Source: an uncultured Dyadobacter sp.
Lineage (GTDB): Bacteria; Bacteroidota; Bacteroidia; Cytophagales; Spirosomataceae
Reading direction: 5' to 3'
Length of the DNA: 64,000 bases
Assembly (NCBI RefSeq): GCF_946482605.1
Contig: NZ_CAMLSE010000015.1
Coordinates: 124,001-188,000, forward strand
How positions within the stretch are numbered: position 1 is the stretch's first letter; each line of letters begins with the position of its first letter. Shown piece after piece: positions 44,301 to 52,402 of the stretch. Under the pieces are notes generated by a model. It did no database searches. It was not told the DNA's origin and saw nothing but the letters and a program-made list of their open reading frames with translations. A program made the translations under genes and the position numbers.

Positions 44301-46708
44301 AATCGGGGCAACGGGCTTTGACACTCGATGTCAACCGGTTTTACACGGGAGGAAATACCAATTACCTCGTGGGTACGTACAACCTGGGAGCCTATGATAT
44401 GAACTCGGATGATGTCAGGCTGATATTCTCCTATAAAAACCACGGACAGAAAACGAATGTGAACAATAGGGTCTGGATCCGGGGCAAAGATACCGACGCG
44501 TGGATCGAGATCTACGACCTCTTTGCCAACCAAAACCTCACCGGACAGGGCTACAAAACGATCCCCGGTATCGAGGTGAGTGCTTTGCTCTCCCAAAACA
44601 ATAAGAATTTCTCATCGAGTTTTCAAGTGAGGTGGGGGCAATGGGGCCGGTTAATTACCGCCGATTACAGCAACGGCTCTGGTTACTCGTTTGACGATGT
44701 CAAGCTGTTTTCGGTCACCGACGACATCCAGGTACTTGCTCTGAACACGCCCGTCGAAGAAAACTGCGGACTTGGAACAGCTGAACCGATCTCCATTAAA
44801 ATACGCAACAGCTCGGCACGGAACATTGCAAAGTTACCCATCGCATTCATGGCGCCGGACGGCTCCATCGTGAGGGATACGATTCCATCGATCAACAAAC
44901 GCACGACCATTGATTTTACTTTTGCAGGTAAGGCGAACCTGTCTGCGATCGGGCCTTTGAACATCAAAGTGTGGTCGGCATTAAGCTCCGACAGCTACCA
45001 CGATAATGATACATTGACTGTCAAAGTGTACAATGCGCCGGTACTCAGCACCTTTCCTTATCTTGAAACCTTTGAAAACAACGATGGTTTCTGGAGTGCA
45101 AAAGGGACTAACAGCTCATGGCAGTACGGCACGCCTGTTTCAGCTAATCTCAACAAAGCGGCAGGTGGCAGTAAAATCTGGAAAACAAACCTGTCGGGAG
45201 GGCATAATGACAAGGAAGAGTCCTACCTGTATTCACCCTGCTTCAATGTCAGCGGCCTTGCCGTACCTACGTTGAGTTTCAGTGCGGCAGTTGATCTGGA
45301 AGTGTGCGAGCCAACGCCATGCGATTACGTTTACCTGGAATATTCGGGTAATAATGGTCCGTGGACACGTTTGGGCGCTGTGGGACAGGGCACCAACTGG
45401 TACAACAAAACTTACTCGGGAAGTGGTGCCTGGAGTTTACAGGATTATCTCCGCTGGCATGTGGCGACGATCCCGTTGCCTACCGGGCTGACCACCATTA
45501 AGCTCAGGTTTGTGATGATGTCCGACGGTTTTACACACAGGGAGGGCATTGCGATAGACGACGTTCATATTTACGACCGTCAGTCGGTGATCAACGATTC
45601 GCAGGGGGTGCCGGTGACCCAGAATGTAAACGGAGGAAGTGGCTGGATCCATTTTGCGCAGTCGGGGAAGGTAATCGCTTCCATTTTCCCGAATGGACAG
45701 AATCTTGGGAACACCGAGGTGCAAGCCTATGTCAATACGGGCTCCGTTCGAAATGCGAATGGCCAATATTATCTGAACCGTAGTTTCACTGTGAAACCCG
45801 CCAATCCTGTGTTTTCGGATTCAGTTACGGTGCGGTTTTTCTTTTTGGAAACGGAAAGTGAAGCGTTGCTGAGTGCGGGAGGATGCGGTAATTGCGGAAA
45901 GCCTGGAAATGCATTTGAGCTGGGTGTTTCCAAGTATCGGAATCCGGCGGACGTGACAAAAGAAGATGGCTCCATTGCGAACAGCGTTCAGGGAGGTTGG
46001 ACTTTCCATCCGGCCGGGAAGGTGAAAATTGTACCTTATGATAAAGGATATTACGCGGAAATGAAGGTGATGAATTTCTCCGAGTTCTGGCTTTCCAAAG
46101 CATTTGCAGGTAATCCCGACGCCTTGCCGGTTGAACTTATCAGTTTCAATGCAAGAAAAAAGGAAGGGGTTGAGCAGAAGAGCGATGTGATCGTGGAATG
46201 GGAGACCGCATCTGAGGAGAACTTCGATCATTTTGATGTGGAGGTGGCTCGCGGGGACGCCGCACTTCGGGGAAATGGGTTCGTTGCCCTGACACGCATC
46301 AATGGAGAAGGTGGGCTGAAAACGGGCAGGACGTACAGCTTTACCGATCAGACTCCGGACAAAGAGGGGACATACTACTATCGCCTGAAAATGACCGATG
46401 CGGACAGTACTTTTCAATATTCCAGAATACGTGCCGTCAATTTCGATCATCGCAATGCACTCTCTGTTTTTCCGAATCCCTCCAAAGGCGTATTCTATAT
46501 CGGGAATCTGTCAGAATCGGACCGGGACGTTTCAGTGAACGTATATGATCTGCATGGGAGGGTTTTGAAAAGTATTCGTCCGCGAATGTCGGATAGTATG
46601 CAGCGCTACAAAGTGGATTTGTCGGGGAAGGATTTCAGGGAAGGAATGTATGTACTGGAAATAATAAGTGGTGAAACAAAACAGGCAGTCCAGGTGTTGA
46701 AAGATTGA
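41330..46708 (+). CDS. secreted S8 subtilisin-type protease, T9SS substrate
   Basis: A 1792-residue multidomain protein. A signal peptide (LYYTLWLVLALHLNAGAQ) leads to a pro-region and an S8 domain with Asp near residue 244-245 (VVVGVGDDSN), His269 (AGSHGVHVMGTLGSAG) and Ser441 (GTGTSMSSPAVAGGA), plus the oxyanion Asn in AAGNSGNVTC. Downstream come Ig/FN3-like domains (about 630-810), a CARDB-like part (about 820-950), a second similar stretch, a MAM/jelly-roll-like domain with YLYSPCFNVSGL (about 1240-1420), and a C-terminal type IX sorting domain (FPNPSKGVFYIGN, GMYVLEIISG). It is probably surface-anchored or released. It stands alone. Confidence 0.92.
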   Translation: MKWKNLYYTLWLVLALHLNAGAQVRDYSLLLRSGSYTPEKNVAATGNARMSASPSQKSFVIIQFEDIPSEEERTQLRSEGIELLEYIPNYAYTATISGSGNSSALARMKGRAVIRLTAEQKMERTLVNGQIPIRSVKVTGMADLWISYPRTFAFTEIANALKARNWELIGEEFKNYQILTVRVPFDQIRELAGEPYVQYVQAIPQEDKSFNNRSVANSRANILASSLPGGRNLTGKGVVVGVGDDSNPLQHVDFNTRIINRTPIEAGSHGVHVMGTLGSAGLMNELFAGYAPKANIVAQSYSGLLAYAPQYVQDFGMVVTNNSYGGDVNTCATFGVYDLYSYLLDRQAIEMPSLHHVFAAGNSGNVTCSPYPAGFANVLGGYQTAKNVLCVGSTTNVAAVSATSSRGPVLDGRIKPEITAQGVGVMSTLPTNLYGSGTGTSMSSPAVAGGAALLYERYRQLNSNQNPKNALIKALLCNGATDKGNEGPDYKFGFGWLNLDRSVKMLESQSYKNDSVGHQDTQHISIQVPSNTAQLKVMLYWNDPAGSVLSSQNLVHNLDVWVKNPLGATTLPRLLDPAPANVNNVAGTGVDNLNNMEQVVINNPVEGSYTISVKGTAVGQKPLQDYVVVYDIIPNSLTLTYPIGNERLKDADAFYVSWDAYGNVASTFTVQYSLNNGGSWTTIGNNLAAATRQLLWTIPAGTIAEKAKVKVIQNSTGVESVSEPFTILGVPAVTLSTLQCEGYIAIDWTPVAGATDYEVVVLKDDEMVPVGTTSATNYVFNGMLKDSTYYVSVRARINGQPGRRALAISRKPDSGTCAGAISNNDLKIESILTPAGSGRRNTSSQLGNQVFVKIRIKNLDDVDFNGPVNVGYVLNGSAIPVESINPFIEKGKTYDHTFSVGANLFNPGDYTFKVFIHRNNDVVAANDTLIRTFRQLSNDAIALPFTDDLEYLPVQSVVAAQVGLAGDGRYDFSPTTDAGRIRSFVNSGFAKSGQRALTLDVNRFYTGGNTNYLVGTYNLGAYDMNSDDVRLIFSYKNHGQKTNVNNRVWIRGKDTDAWIEIYDLFANQNLTGQGYKTIPGIEVSALLSQNNKNFSSSFQVRWGQWGRLITADYSNGSGYSFDDVKLFSVTDDIQVLALNTPVEENCGLGTAEPISIKIRNSSARNIAKLPIAFMAPDGSIVRDTIPSINKRTTIDFTFAGKANLSAIGPLNIKVWSALSSDSYHDNDTLTVKVYNAPVLSTFPYLETFENNDGFWSAKGTNSSWQYGTPVSANLNKAAGGSKIWKTNLSGGHNDKEESYLYSPCFNVSGLAVPTLSFSAAVDLEVCEPTPCDYVYLEYSGNNGPWTRLGAVGQGTNWYNKTYSGSGAWSLQDYLRWHVATIPLPTGLTTIKLRFVMMSDGFTHREGIAIDDVHIYDRQSVINDSQGVPVTQNVNGGSGWIHFAQSGKVIASIFPNGQNLGNTEVQAYVNTGSVRNANGQYYLNRSFTVKPANPVFSDSVTVRFFFLETESEALLSAGGCGNCGKPGNAFELGVSKYRNPADVTKEDGSIANSVQGGWTFHPAGKVKIVPYDKGYYAEMKVMNFSEFWLSKAFAGNPDALPVELISFNARKKEGVEQKSDVIVEWETASEENFDHFDVEVARGDAALRGNGFVALTRINGEGGLKTGRTYSFTDQTPDKEGTYYYRLKMTDADSTFQYSRIRAVNFDHRNALSVFPNPSKGVFYIGNLSESDRDVSVNVYDLHGRVLKSIRPRMSDSMQRYKVDLSGKDFREGMYVLEIISGETKQAVQVLKD

Positions 46709-46819
46709 CCTGAGCCACTTGAAATGCAGTGGGAACGCATATAAAATGAAGTACCCCGCATCAGGTTTGCAAGTAAATGCGAATAGTACTTATATCGCCT
46801 GTCGTCAAGTAATACGATT

Positions 46820-47797
46820 ATGAACAAAGTTTTATTGATCCTTTGCCTTTTTACACTGTCCAACGCTTCTGCACAAACAACCGGCCGGTCCGTTAACACC
46901 CTGATCCTGGATACCGATATCGGCCCCGATTACGACGATGTGGGGGCAATGGCGGTCATGCACGCGCTCGCAGACAAAGGTGAAGTAAGGCCTCTTGCCG
47001 TTATTTCCTCTAATAAGAACGAACTTGTTGTTCCCACCATCGAAATTCTGAATACATACTTTGGAAGGCCCGACCTCCCAACCGGTGCCCCGAAAGGCAA
47101 TGGAGCAAACTTTGGCGCAACGCAGAAGTGGCCGGAAATGTTGGTTGAAAAATATCCGCATAAAATAGCGCGTACTTCGGACGCGCCCGATGCGGTGGAG
47201 ACATACCGTAAGATTCTTGCCAAACAGCCCGACCAGAGTGTCACAATCGTCACTGTGGGTTTTCTGACGAATCTGGCCGGCTTGCTGGATTCTGCGCCGG
47301 ATACCTACTCGCAGTTGTCGGGAAGCAGCCTGGTTCGCAAGAAAGTGAAGCAGCTCGTCGCCATGGCCGGTGGGTTTCCCCAGGGCAGGGAGTATAATGT
47401 AATGGTGGATTCGGTCGCATCTGCAAAAGTCTTTACCGAATGGCCTACCGAGATCCTTTTCAGCGGATTGGAAATCGGAAAGGAAATCAAGACGGGCAAA
47501 AGGGTGATTGCGAATGATAACCTGAAAAGCCCGGTTAAGGAGGTCTTTGCAATGGCAATGCCGCTAAGTAAAGGCGATGCGGAGGGCCGGATGAGTTGGG
47601 ACCAGACAGCAGTCCTGGTAGCTATCCGCGGCATTCAGCCTTATTTTGGGGTTAAACGAGGGAAGATTACGATTAACGGGGGGAACAATAGCTGGCAGGA
47701 TGATCCCATGGGCCCGCACGCATATCTCACCCCCGCGATGCCTTTCGAGCAGCTTACCGCATTGATCGAGGGACTGATGATGTGGCAGGGTAAATAG
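46820..47797 (+). CDS. nucleoside hydrolase, exported
   Basis: A 325-residue IU-nucleoside hydrolase. It has a signal peptide (MNKVLLILCLFTLSNASAQ) and the calcium-binding Asp cluster DTDIGPDYDDVGAMAVM (about residues 31-47). Other usual segments are VTIVTVGFLTNLAGLL, AMAGGFPQGREYNVMVDSVA and SWDQTAVLVAI. It cleaves ribonucleosides or related N-glycosides in the periplasm. It is convergent with the aldolase gene, with four bases between stops. Confidence 0.93.
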   Translation: MNKVLLILCLFTLSNASAQTTGRSVNTLILDTDIGPDYDDVGAMAVMHALADKGEVRPLAVISSNKNELVVPTIEILNTYFGRPDLPTGAPKGNGANFGATQKWPEMLVEKYPHKIARTSDAPDAVETYRKILAKQPDQSVTIVTVGFLTNLAGLLDSAPDTYSQLSGSSLVRKKVKQLVAMAGGFPQGREYNVMVDSVASAKVFTEWPTEILFSGLEIGKEIKTGKRVIANDNLKSPVKEVFAMAMPLSKGDAEGRMSWDQTAVLVAIRGIQPYFGVKRGKITINGGNNSWQDDPMGPHAYLTPAMPFEQLTALIEGLMMWQGK

Positions 47798-47801
47798 GCC
47801 G

Positions 47802-48614
47802 CTATACGACCATCGCACCGCCATTCCTGGTGGTAAGCGCGTCACCCGCCGCGGCTTTGATTTTATCCAGATCAGCATTCAGCCTTTGCGTAAAGAGCGC
47901 AACATCGAAACTGTGCACGACGATGTTGACCCCTTCCTTCATCCATCGGATCTGCCGATCCGGATCCAGCGAAAAATGAATACCGATCGCCAGCCCTTTG
48001 GCCCGGGTGGTCCGGATGATGTACGTGACCGCTTTTTCAAAGTCGGGATGGTCGTACTGCTCGGGTAGCCCCAGGCTCACAGACAGATCGTGTGGCCCGA
48101 TAAAAACGGCATCCAGGCCAGGTACCGACAACAGGGCATCCAGGTTGTTCATCGCAGGCACGCTCTCGATATTTGCGATACAGATATTTCCTGCATTGTA
48201 CTTCTCGACATAAGCCCTCAGATTTTCGGGCATAGGAGTCGCGCCGCTGAGGTAGCTTTCAAGCACTTCTCCTTTCAGAGGCCGGTACTTTGTTGCCCCC
48301 ACGAGTTCGGTGATCTGTGCAGTCGATTCAAGATAGGGCGCCACAATTCCTTTGGCGCCTGCGTCGATGGCCTGACAAGCCAGATAAGGGTCGGGGCACG
48401 GAATGCGGACGATTGGCGTAATGCCGAGATGCCGGAATTGCTGGCATAAAGCGGCAAGTTCTGGTCTGCCGAGCGGCACGTGCTCGGTATCGAGAAACAC
48501 GAAATCGACACCGGTTTTGTGGATCGCGGCAGGCCACATCGGGGCGGTTGAGGTAATGCAGGTGCCGTACACATTGCCGCCATTCTTCAATTTATCCAGT
48601 AATGCAGAATCCAT
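47802..48614 (-). CDS. HpcH/HpaI-type class II aldolase
   Basis: A 270-residue aldolase. Hallmarks are DFVFLDTEHVPLGR (base His), RIPCPDPYLACQAIDAGAKGI, CIANIESVPAMNNLDALLSV (metal Glu) and GLDAVFIGPHDLSVSLGLPE (metal Asp). These divalent-metal enzymes split 2-keto-3-deoxy acids into pyruvate and an aldehyde; the specific sugar acid is unknown. It lies 12 bp after the large glycosidase-like gene and is probably the last gene of that operon, whose products it may degrade. Confidence 0.9.
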   Translation of the reverse strand: MDSALLDKLKNGGNVYGTCITSTAPMWPAAIHKTGVDFVFLDTEHVPLGRPELAALCQQFRHLGITPIVRIPCPDPYLACQAIDAGAKGIVAPYLESTAQITELVGATKYRPLKGEVLESYLSGATPMPENLRAYVEKYNAGNICIANIESVPAMNNLDALLSVPGLDAVFIGPHDLSVSLGLPEQYDHPDFEKAVTYIIRTTRAKGLAIGIHFSLDPDRQIRWMKEGVNIVVHSFDVALFTQRLNADLDKIKAAAGDALTTRNGGAMVV

Positions 48615-48626
48615 CGTTGGTTTGAG

Positions 48627-51053
48627 TTATTGTTTCATAAGCCATATTTCCGTCACCTGTGAGCCGCGCTCGCCTTCGCCGCAGGTCCAGTTGAATACCA
48701 CCTTCCCGTCACCGGTAGAGGCTTTGGGTACATTGAACTCGAAGGTAGGCTGCTCTCCGGTTTGAATAAAGTCGTGAACCGTTTGTCCGTCGTCGGTGGT
48801 CATTTTCATCCGTGACCGGAACCGGCCGGTATAGGCAATGCGGATGCGATAGGTTGCTTCCGGATCCAGGTTGTCATAGCTGATCTGTAATGGTTGGTCG
48901 TACAAGGTCTTGGCCTGTTTCATCCATGCCCTCGGGGTGATCTGGCCTTTAAAACCGGTCGCCTGGATTTCATCCACCCATTCTTCTCCCACCAGCCCGA
49001 CTCCGAAACCGATACGTGGCGACTGCAGACTCCCGGGATCTTCCGCCCAGGAGAGCCCGGGCACGACGCGGTACCAGCTTTCGGGGTCGCCGAAATGATC
49101 ATAAAATCCACCCGGGCCCGGATCCGTACGATGCAGGACAGCGTCTATTTCTTTCAGCATGTCGGTTTCGCTATTCAATTTTTCTATCCGGTGAAGCTGG
49201 TCGAGCAGATAGGGGGCATCGTTAAGCGGCATGTTGATCAGATCAACGAAATTACCCCGGCCGGACATCGCACCGTGCTTCTTCATGGTCAGCTGCGCAC
49301 CAATCGATTTGTATAGGGAGTCGGCAAGATCCCGGCATTTTTGCTGGTACTCGGGTAGGATGGGGTTTTTCCAGGCGCGTTCCAATATGCCTGTTGCTTC
49401 CCGCATTGCCTTGACCGCGCCGAGGCTGCCCGCTGTCCCGAGGGTACGCCGGGCGTCCTGTTCCAGCCCGGTTTCATAACCAAGCCGCTGTCGCGTATAA
49501 GCATCGAAGTATGCGCGGATCAGCGCCATCTGGAAGCGGGGGTTCTGAAGCAGTTTGCGCGGAGCGCTTTTTTCCAATGTTTCCCATTGCCTGAGTGTAA
49601 CGTCGACCCCGTCGTTGGTGAGCAGCTCGCCGCGCCAGTTTTTCTCAAGTGCCACGATCCCCTGTGCGCCGGTTTCCGTGTAGGTGTGTCCGAAGAACAG
49701 CCGGGCGTAGTCGCGCAATGTTTCCATTACAGGCGTTTCAGGGTCCCAGTCCTGGTCACTCCATACAAATTTGTTCACATCGTCATTGGTGCCTTCCGAA
49801 TAACTCACACTCCCGATACCGTATTGGTCCAATGCATTGTGTATAACCTTTTCATCAAAAGGGCGCGGGTTAATGCTCTCACGCCCCAATGTCATCGCCC
49901 ACGCCAGGTCCCAGTGAGGCACAGGGTATTGAGCGCTGTAATTGTGTGTGATGTCGGGGTAATGGCGAATGGGAATGGAAGGTTTGAGCAGCTCCCTGAT
50001 CTTCTGGACTGGGATTTTTACCCATGGCCCGAACACGACTCCGCCAAACCAGGGATATTCCTTATTGGCATGGGCAAAAAAGCTTTCAAACCATTTGGCC
50101 GTGGGGCGAAAAACCTGCGGCGAAACCCAGATTTTGGCCTTGGGATGGTATTTCTGTAAAACGGCCGATTCTTTTTCAAGCCAGGCAAAGAGGACGTCAG
50201 GTTCCAGCTCGCCCGGGTCGCCTGCCGGTACAAACACCGCGTCCAGTTTGGGAAGACTTGCAAATACCTGATCGCGCTCAGCCAGCTCTCTGGCGATGGA
50301 GTCGGGATGAACGTAGTTTTTGCCCATGTTGGGATACCATATCGAAACATCCAGGCCGTAGGACTTGCAGATGCGGGATTGTTCGACGATCATTTGCGCT
50401 GCCGGAATTGTCATGTGGCGGCTGGTAGCGTCATCGTCCGTCCGTGGAGGCAATATTTCAATGGTGTTTGCGCCGAAAAGCGCCAGCTCCCGGATGTATT
50501 GATCGAAGGCGGCAACGGTAAATGCATCGTACGCATTGGTTTTGGGGCGGTAGCCCAGCTGGTGCCCGCGCATCGGGTAGCGTGGGCTGGTGCTGACCGC
50601 CAGCTTGCTGGAAAGGGCGAGCTTCCCCTGTTCCATTTCCGCCTTTCTGAGCAGGCGACCAATGCCGTATAGAATGCCCCTTGCATCTTTTCCCGCCACG
50701 ATCACCGCATTCGATTTGCCGACCGTCGCTACTTTAAAACCCTCTTTCCCAGTTTCAGGCAAAGCGGCAAGCGCGGTGCGGTAAGCTTCCGGCAGCTTTG
50801 CCATGTCGCTTTCCAGGGCAATCACGATCGCGCTTCCTGTTTTAGGGAGTTTTCGGGTAATGGGAAGCCTGATGTTCGTCCTTTTTTCCACCTCGCTTTG
50901 CAATACTTCGATGCTCCGGAGCAATGCAGTTTTGTCGGTGGTAGGTGTGAAGATTACCGATTTGGACAAGTCGATGGATTGGGCAAACGTAATTTTTGCC
51001 GGAATAGTGAGTAAAAGCAGGATGAATAACCGCAGAGGTGTTCCGAAGCGCAT
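48627..51053 (-). CDS. large secreted glycosidase-like protein (GH20-N/GH67-N fold)
   Basis: An 808-residue exported protein (signal MRFGTPLRLFILLLLTIPAK, then ITFAQ). Residues about 40-150 look like the mixed alpha/beta N-domain shared by GH20, GH67 and GH84 (SAIVIALESDM, GFKVATVGKSNAVIVAGKDA then RGILYGIGRLL). A TIM-barrel-like part follows (about 155-460): YPMRGHQLGYRPKTNAYDAF, GLDVSIWYPNMGKNY, DAVFVPAGDPGELEPDVLFAW. The C-terminal 150 residues look like a beta-sandwich (WTCGEGERGSQVTEIWL). I cannot name a GH family. It sits 9 bp after the DUF5009 gene, in an operon with the aldolase. Confidence 0.78.
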   Translation of the reverse strand: MRFGTPLRLFILLLLTIPAKITFAQSIDLSKSVIFTPTTDKTALLRSIEVLQSEVEKRTNIRLPITRKLPKTGSAIVIALESDMAKLPEAYRTALAALPETGKEGFKVATVGKSNAVIVAGKDARGILYGIGRLLRKAEMEQGKLALSSKLAVSTSPRYPMRGHQLGYRPKTNAYDAFTVAAFDQYIRELALFGANTIEILPPRTDDDATSRHMTIPAAQMIVEQSRICKSYGLDVSIWYPNMGKNYVHPDSIARELAERDQVFASLPKLDAVFVPAGDPGELEPDVLFAWLEKESAVLQKYHPKAKIWVSPQVFRPTAKWFESFFAHANKEYPWFGGVVFGPWVKIPVQKIRELLKPSIPIRHYPDITHNYSAQYPVPHWDLAWAMTLGRESINPRPFDEKVIHNALDQYGIGSVSYSEGTNDDVNKFVWSDQDWDPETPVMETLRDYARLFFGHTYTETGAQGIVALEKNWRGELLTNDGVDVTLRQWETLEKSAPRKLLQNPRFQMALIRAYFDAYTRQRLGYETGLEQDARRTLGTAGSLGAVKAMREATGILERAWKNPILPEYQQKCRDLADSLYKSIGAQLTMKKHGAMSGRGNFVDLINMPLNDAPYLLDQLHRIEKLNSETDMLKEIDAVLHRTDPGPGGFYDHFGDPESWYRVVPGLSWAEDPGSLQSPRIGFGVGLVGEEWVDEIQATGFKGQITPRAWMKQAKTLYDQPLQISYDNLDPEATYRIRIAYTGRFRSRMKMTTDDGQTVHDFIQTGEQPTFEFNVPKASTGDGKVVFNWTCGEGERGSQVTEIWLMKQ

Positions 51054-51062
51054 AGGTGGAAT

Positions 51063-52166
51063 TCAGAGCTTAATGAATATTTTTCTTTGATACAGCAGAT
51101 ACGCCGGGATGAAGTTAATTCCAACAAAAAACAACGCATAAGCCATACTGGCAAGTCGTGGATCCATACCGGCCTGGGCCAGTGCCGTAACGGCGTGGTG
51201 GTTCAATGTGGAGCCTCCCACAGGAAGCAGGTAAAAAAGGAGCGCAAAGATGTCGGCCAGAACGTAGGCAGTAATGGCATTGGCCCCGAAAATAACCCCG
51301 GGTGCAATGCCCCTCTTGTTGCCGTGGATATCGATCAGGAAGTACAATGCTCCCAGCAGCATGGATGCGAAGCCGGATGTGACCAACACGAAGGAGCTTG
51401 TCCAAAGGTTTTCATTAACCGGAAATATCAGGCCCCAGAAGTATCCCAGTATTGCAGAGGCAAAGCCGGCAGCCATGAGACTGTTGCTCTTTTCGTTAGG
51501 CGGAAGGGGACTCAGCATAAGCCTGCCCGCCAGCATGCCGGTGAGCGTGGTGACAATGGATGGAATCGTACTCATAATGCCCTCCGGGTCCCAGGTCCCC
51601 TGCCACATTTTGCCGGGAAGGTATTGCTGATCGACCCAGGCGGCGAGATTGACGCCGGGTTCCAGCATGACCCTGCCGACACCTGGTGTGGGGATCATTG
51701 TCAATGCAAGCCAATACAAAACGAGCAGACTAGCCCCGATCCAGGCTTGCTGCTTCCAGTCGGTATTCAAAAAGAGGATTGCGCAGACCAGAAATACAAT
51801 CGCGATGCGGTGCAATGTACCGGTATACCGCAGGTCCGAGAGGTTGAAGTCAGGCAGCATATTTAAGAACATGCCTACTGCAAAGATTTTCAGGGAGCGG
51901 ATCAGAATTTTCCGATACAGTTGGCCTTTGACATTGGAAGCGCGTTGCCTGGAATAAGCCAGGGTAATGGACACGCCCACGATGTAAAGGAATGTCGGTG
52001 CGATAAGGTCCGTGAATGTGAGCCCATTCCACCTGGTATGGCGAAGGGTAGGGAAAACATATTCCTCGCTGCCGGGAAAGTTGACCATAATCATGGCAGC
52101 GATGGTGAAACCACGCATGGCGTCCAGTGAAAGTAATCTCGGCGATGCGCCAGAAGGGTTTTCCAT
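51063..52166 (-). CDS. DUF5009 / HGSNAT-like membrane acetyltransferase, paralogue 2
   Basis: A 367-residue polytopic membrane protein. It begins with RLLSLDAMRGFTIAAMIMVN and has the conserved His43 in LRHTRWNGLTFTDLIAPTFL. Around ten membrane helices follow. It is a paralogue of the protein at 5307-6581 but about 57 residues shorter. It diverges from the GlcNAc operon by 236 bp, so a NagX-like role (acetylation of glucosamine-containing sugars across the inner membrane) is plausible. It is first in an operon with the large glycosidase-like gene and the aldolase. Confidence 0.83.
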   Translation of the reverse strand: MENPSGASPRLLSLDAMRGFTIAAMIMVNFPGSEEYVFPTLRHTRWNGLTFTDLIAPTFLYIVGVSITLAYSRQRASNVKGQLYRKILIRSLKIFAVGMFLNMLPDFNLSDLRYTGTLHRIAIVFLVCAILFLNTDWKQQAWIGASLLVLYWLALTMIPTPGVGRVMLEPGVNLAAWVDQQYLPGKMWQGTWDPEGIMSTIPSIVTTLTGMLAGRLMLSPLPPNEKSNSLMAAGFASAILGYFWGLIFPVNENLWTSSFVLVTSGFASMLLGALYFLIDIHGNKRGIAPGVIFGANAITAYVLADIFALLFYLLPVGGSTLNHHAVTALAQAGMDPRLASMAYALFFVGINFIPAYLLYQRKIFIKL

Positions 52167-52363
52167 ATCAACCGTTTAATGGGATGAATACGGGAATGCC
52201 AGCCGGAAAGGCTATTGAAATTAACCTAAATATAAAATTGGAACCAGCCTGAACCCGGACTGCTGAGGACACTAATGCGGACGATGCGTTCTCCGCTGAC
52301 GCTTTTTGCTCCCTACACTAGTATATTTTGCGCAATTGTCAGTAATTAGGTTATCATTATCCT

Positions 52364-52381
52364 GTACATCCAGGTACATCC
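52364..52381 (+). promoter_or_regulatory. direct repeat before the GlcNAc operon
   Basis: GTACATCC occurs twice (52364-52371 and 52374-52381) with a 10-bp period, one helical turn, 22-39 bp before the hexosaminidase start. AraC/XylR-type regulators often bind such direct repeats, and one is encoded at the end of this operon. Confidence 0.3.
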
Positions 52382-52402
52382 TAATCCAGCCTTTTATTAA
52401 AT

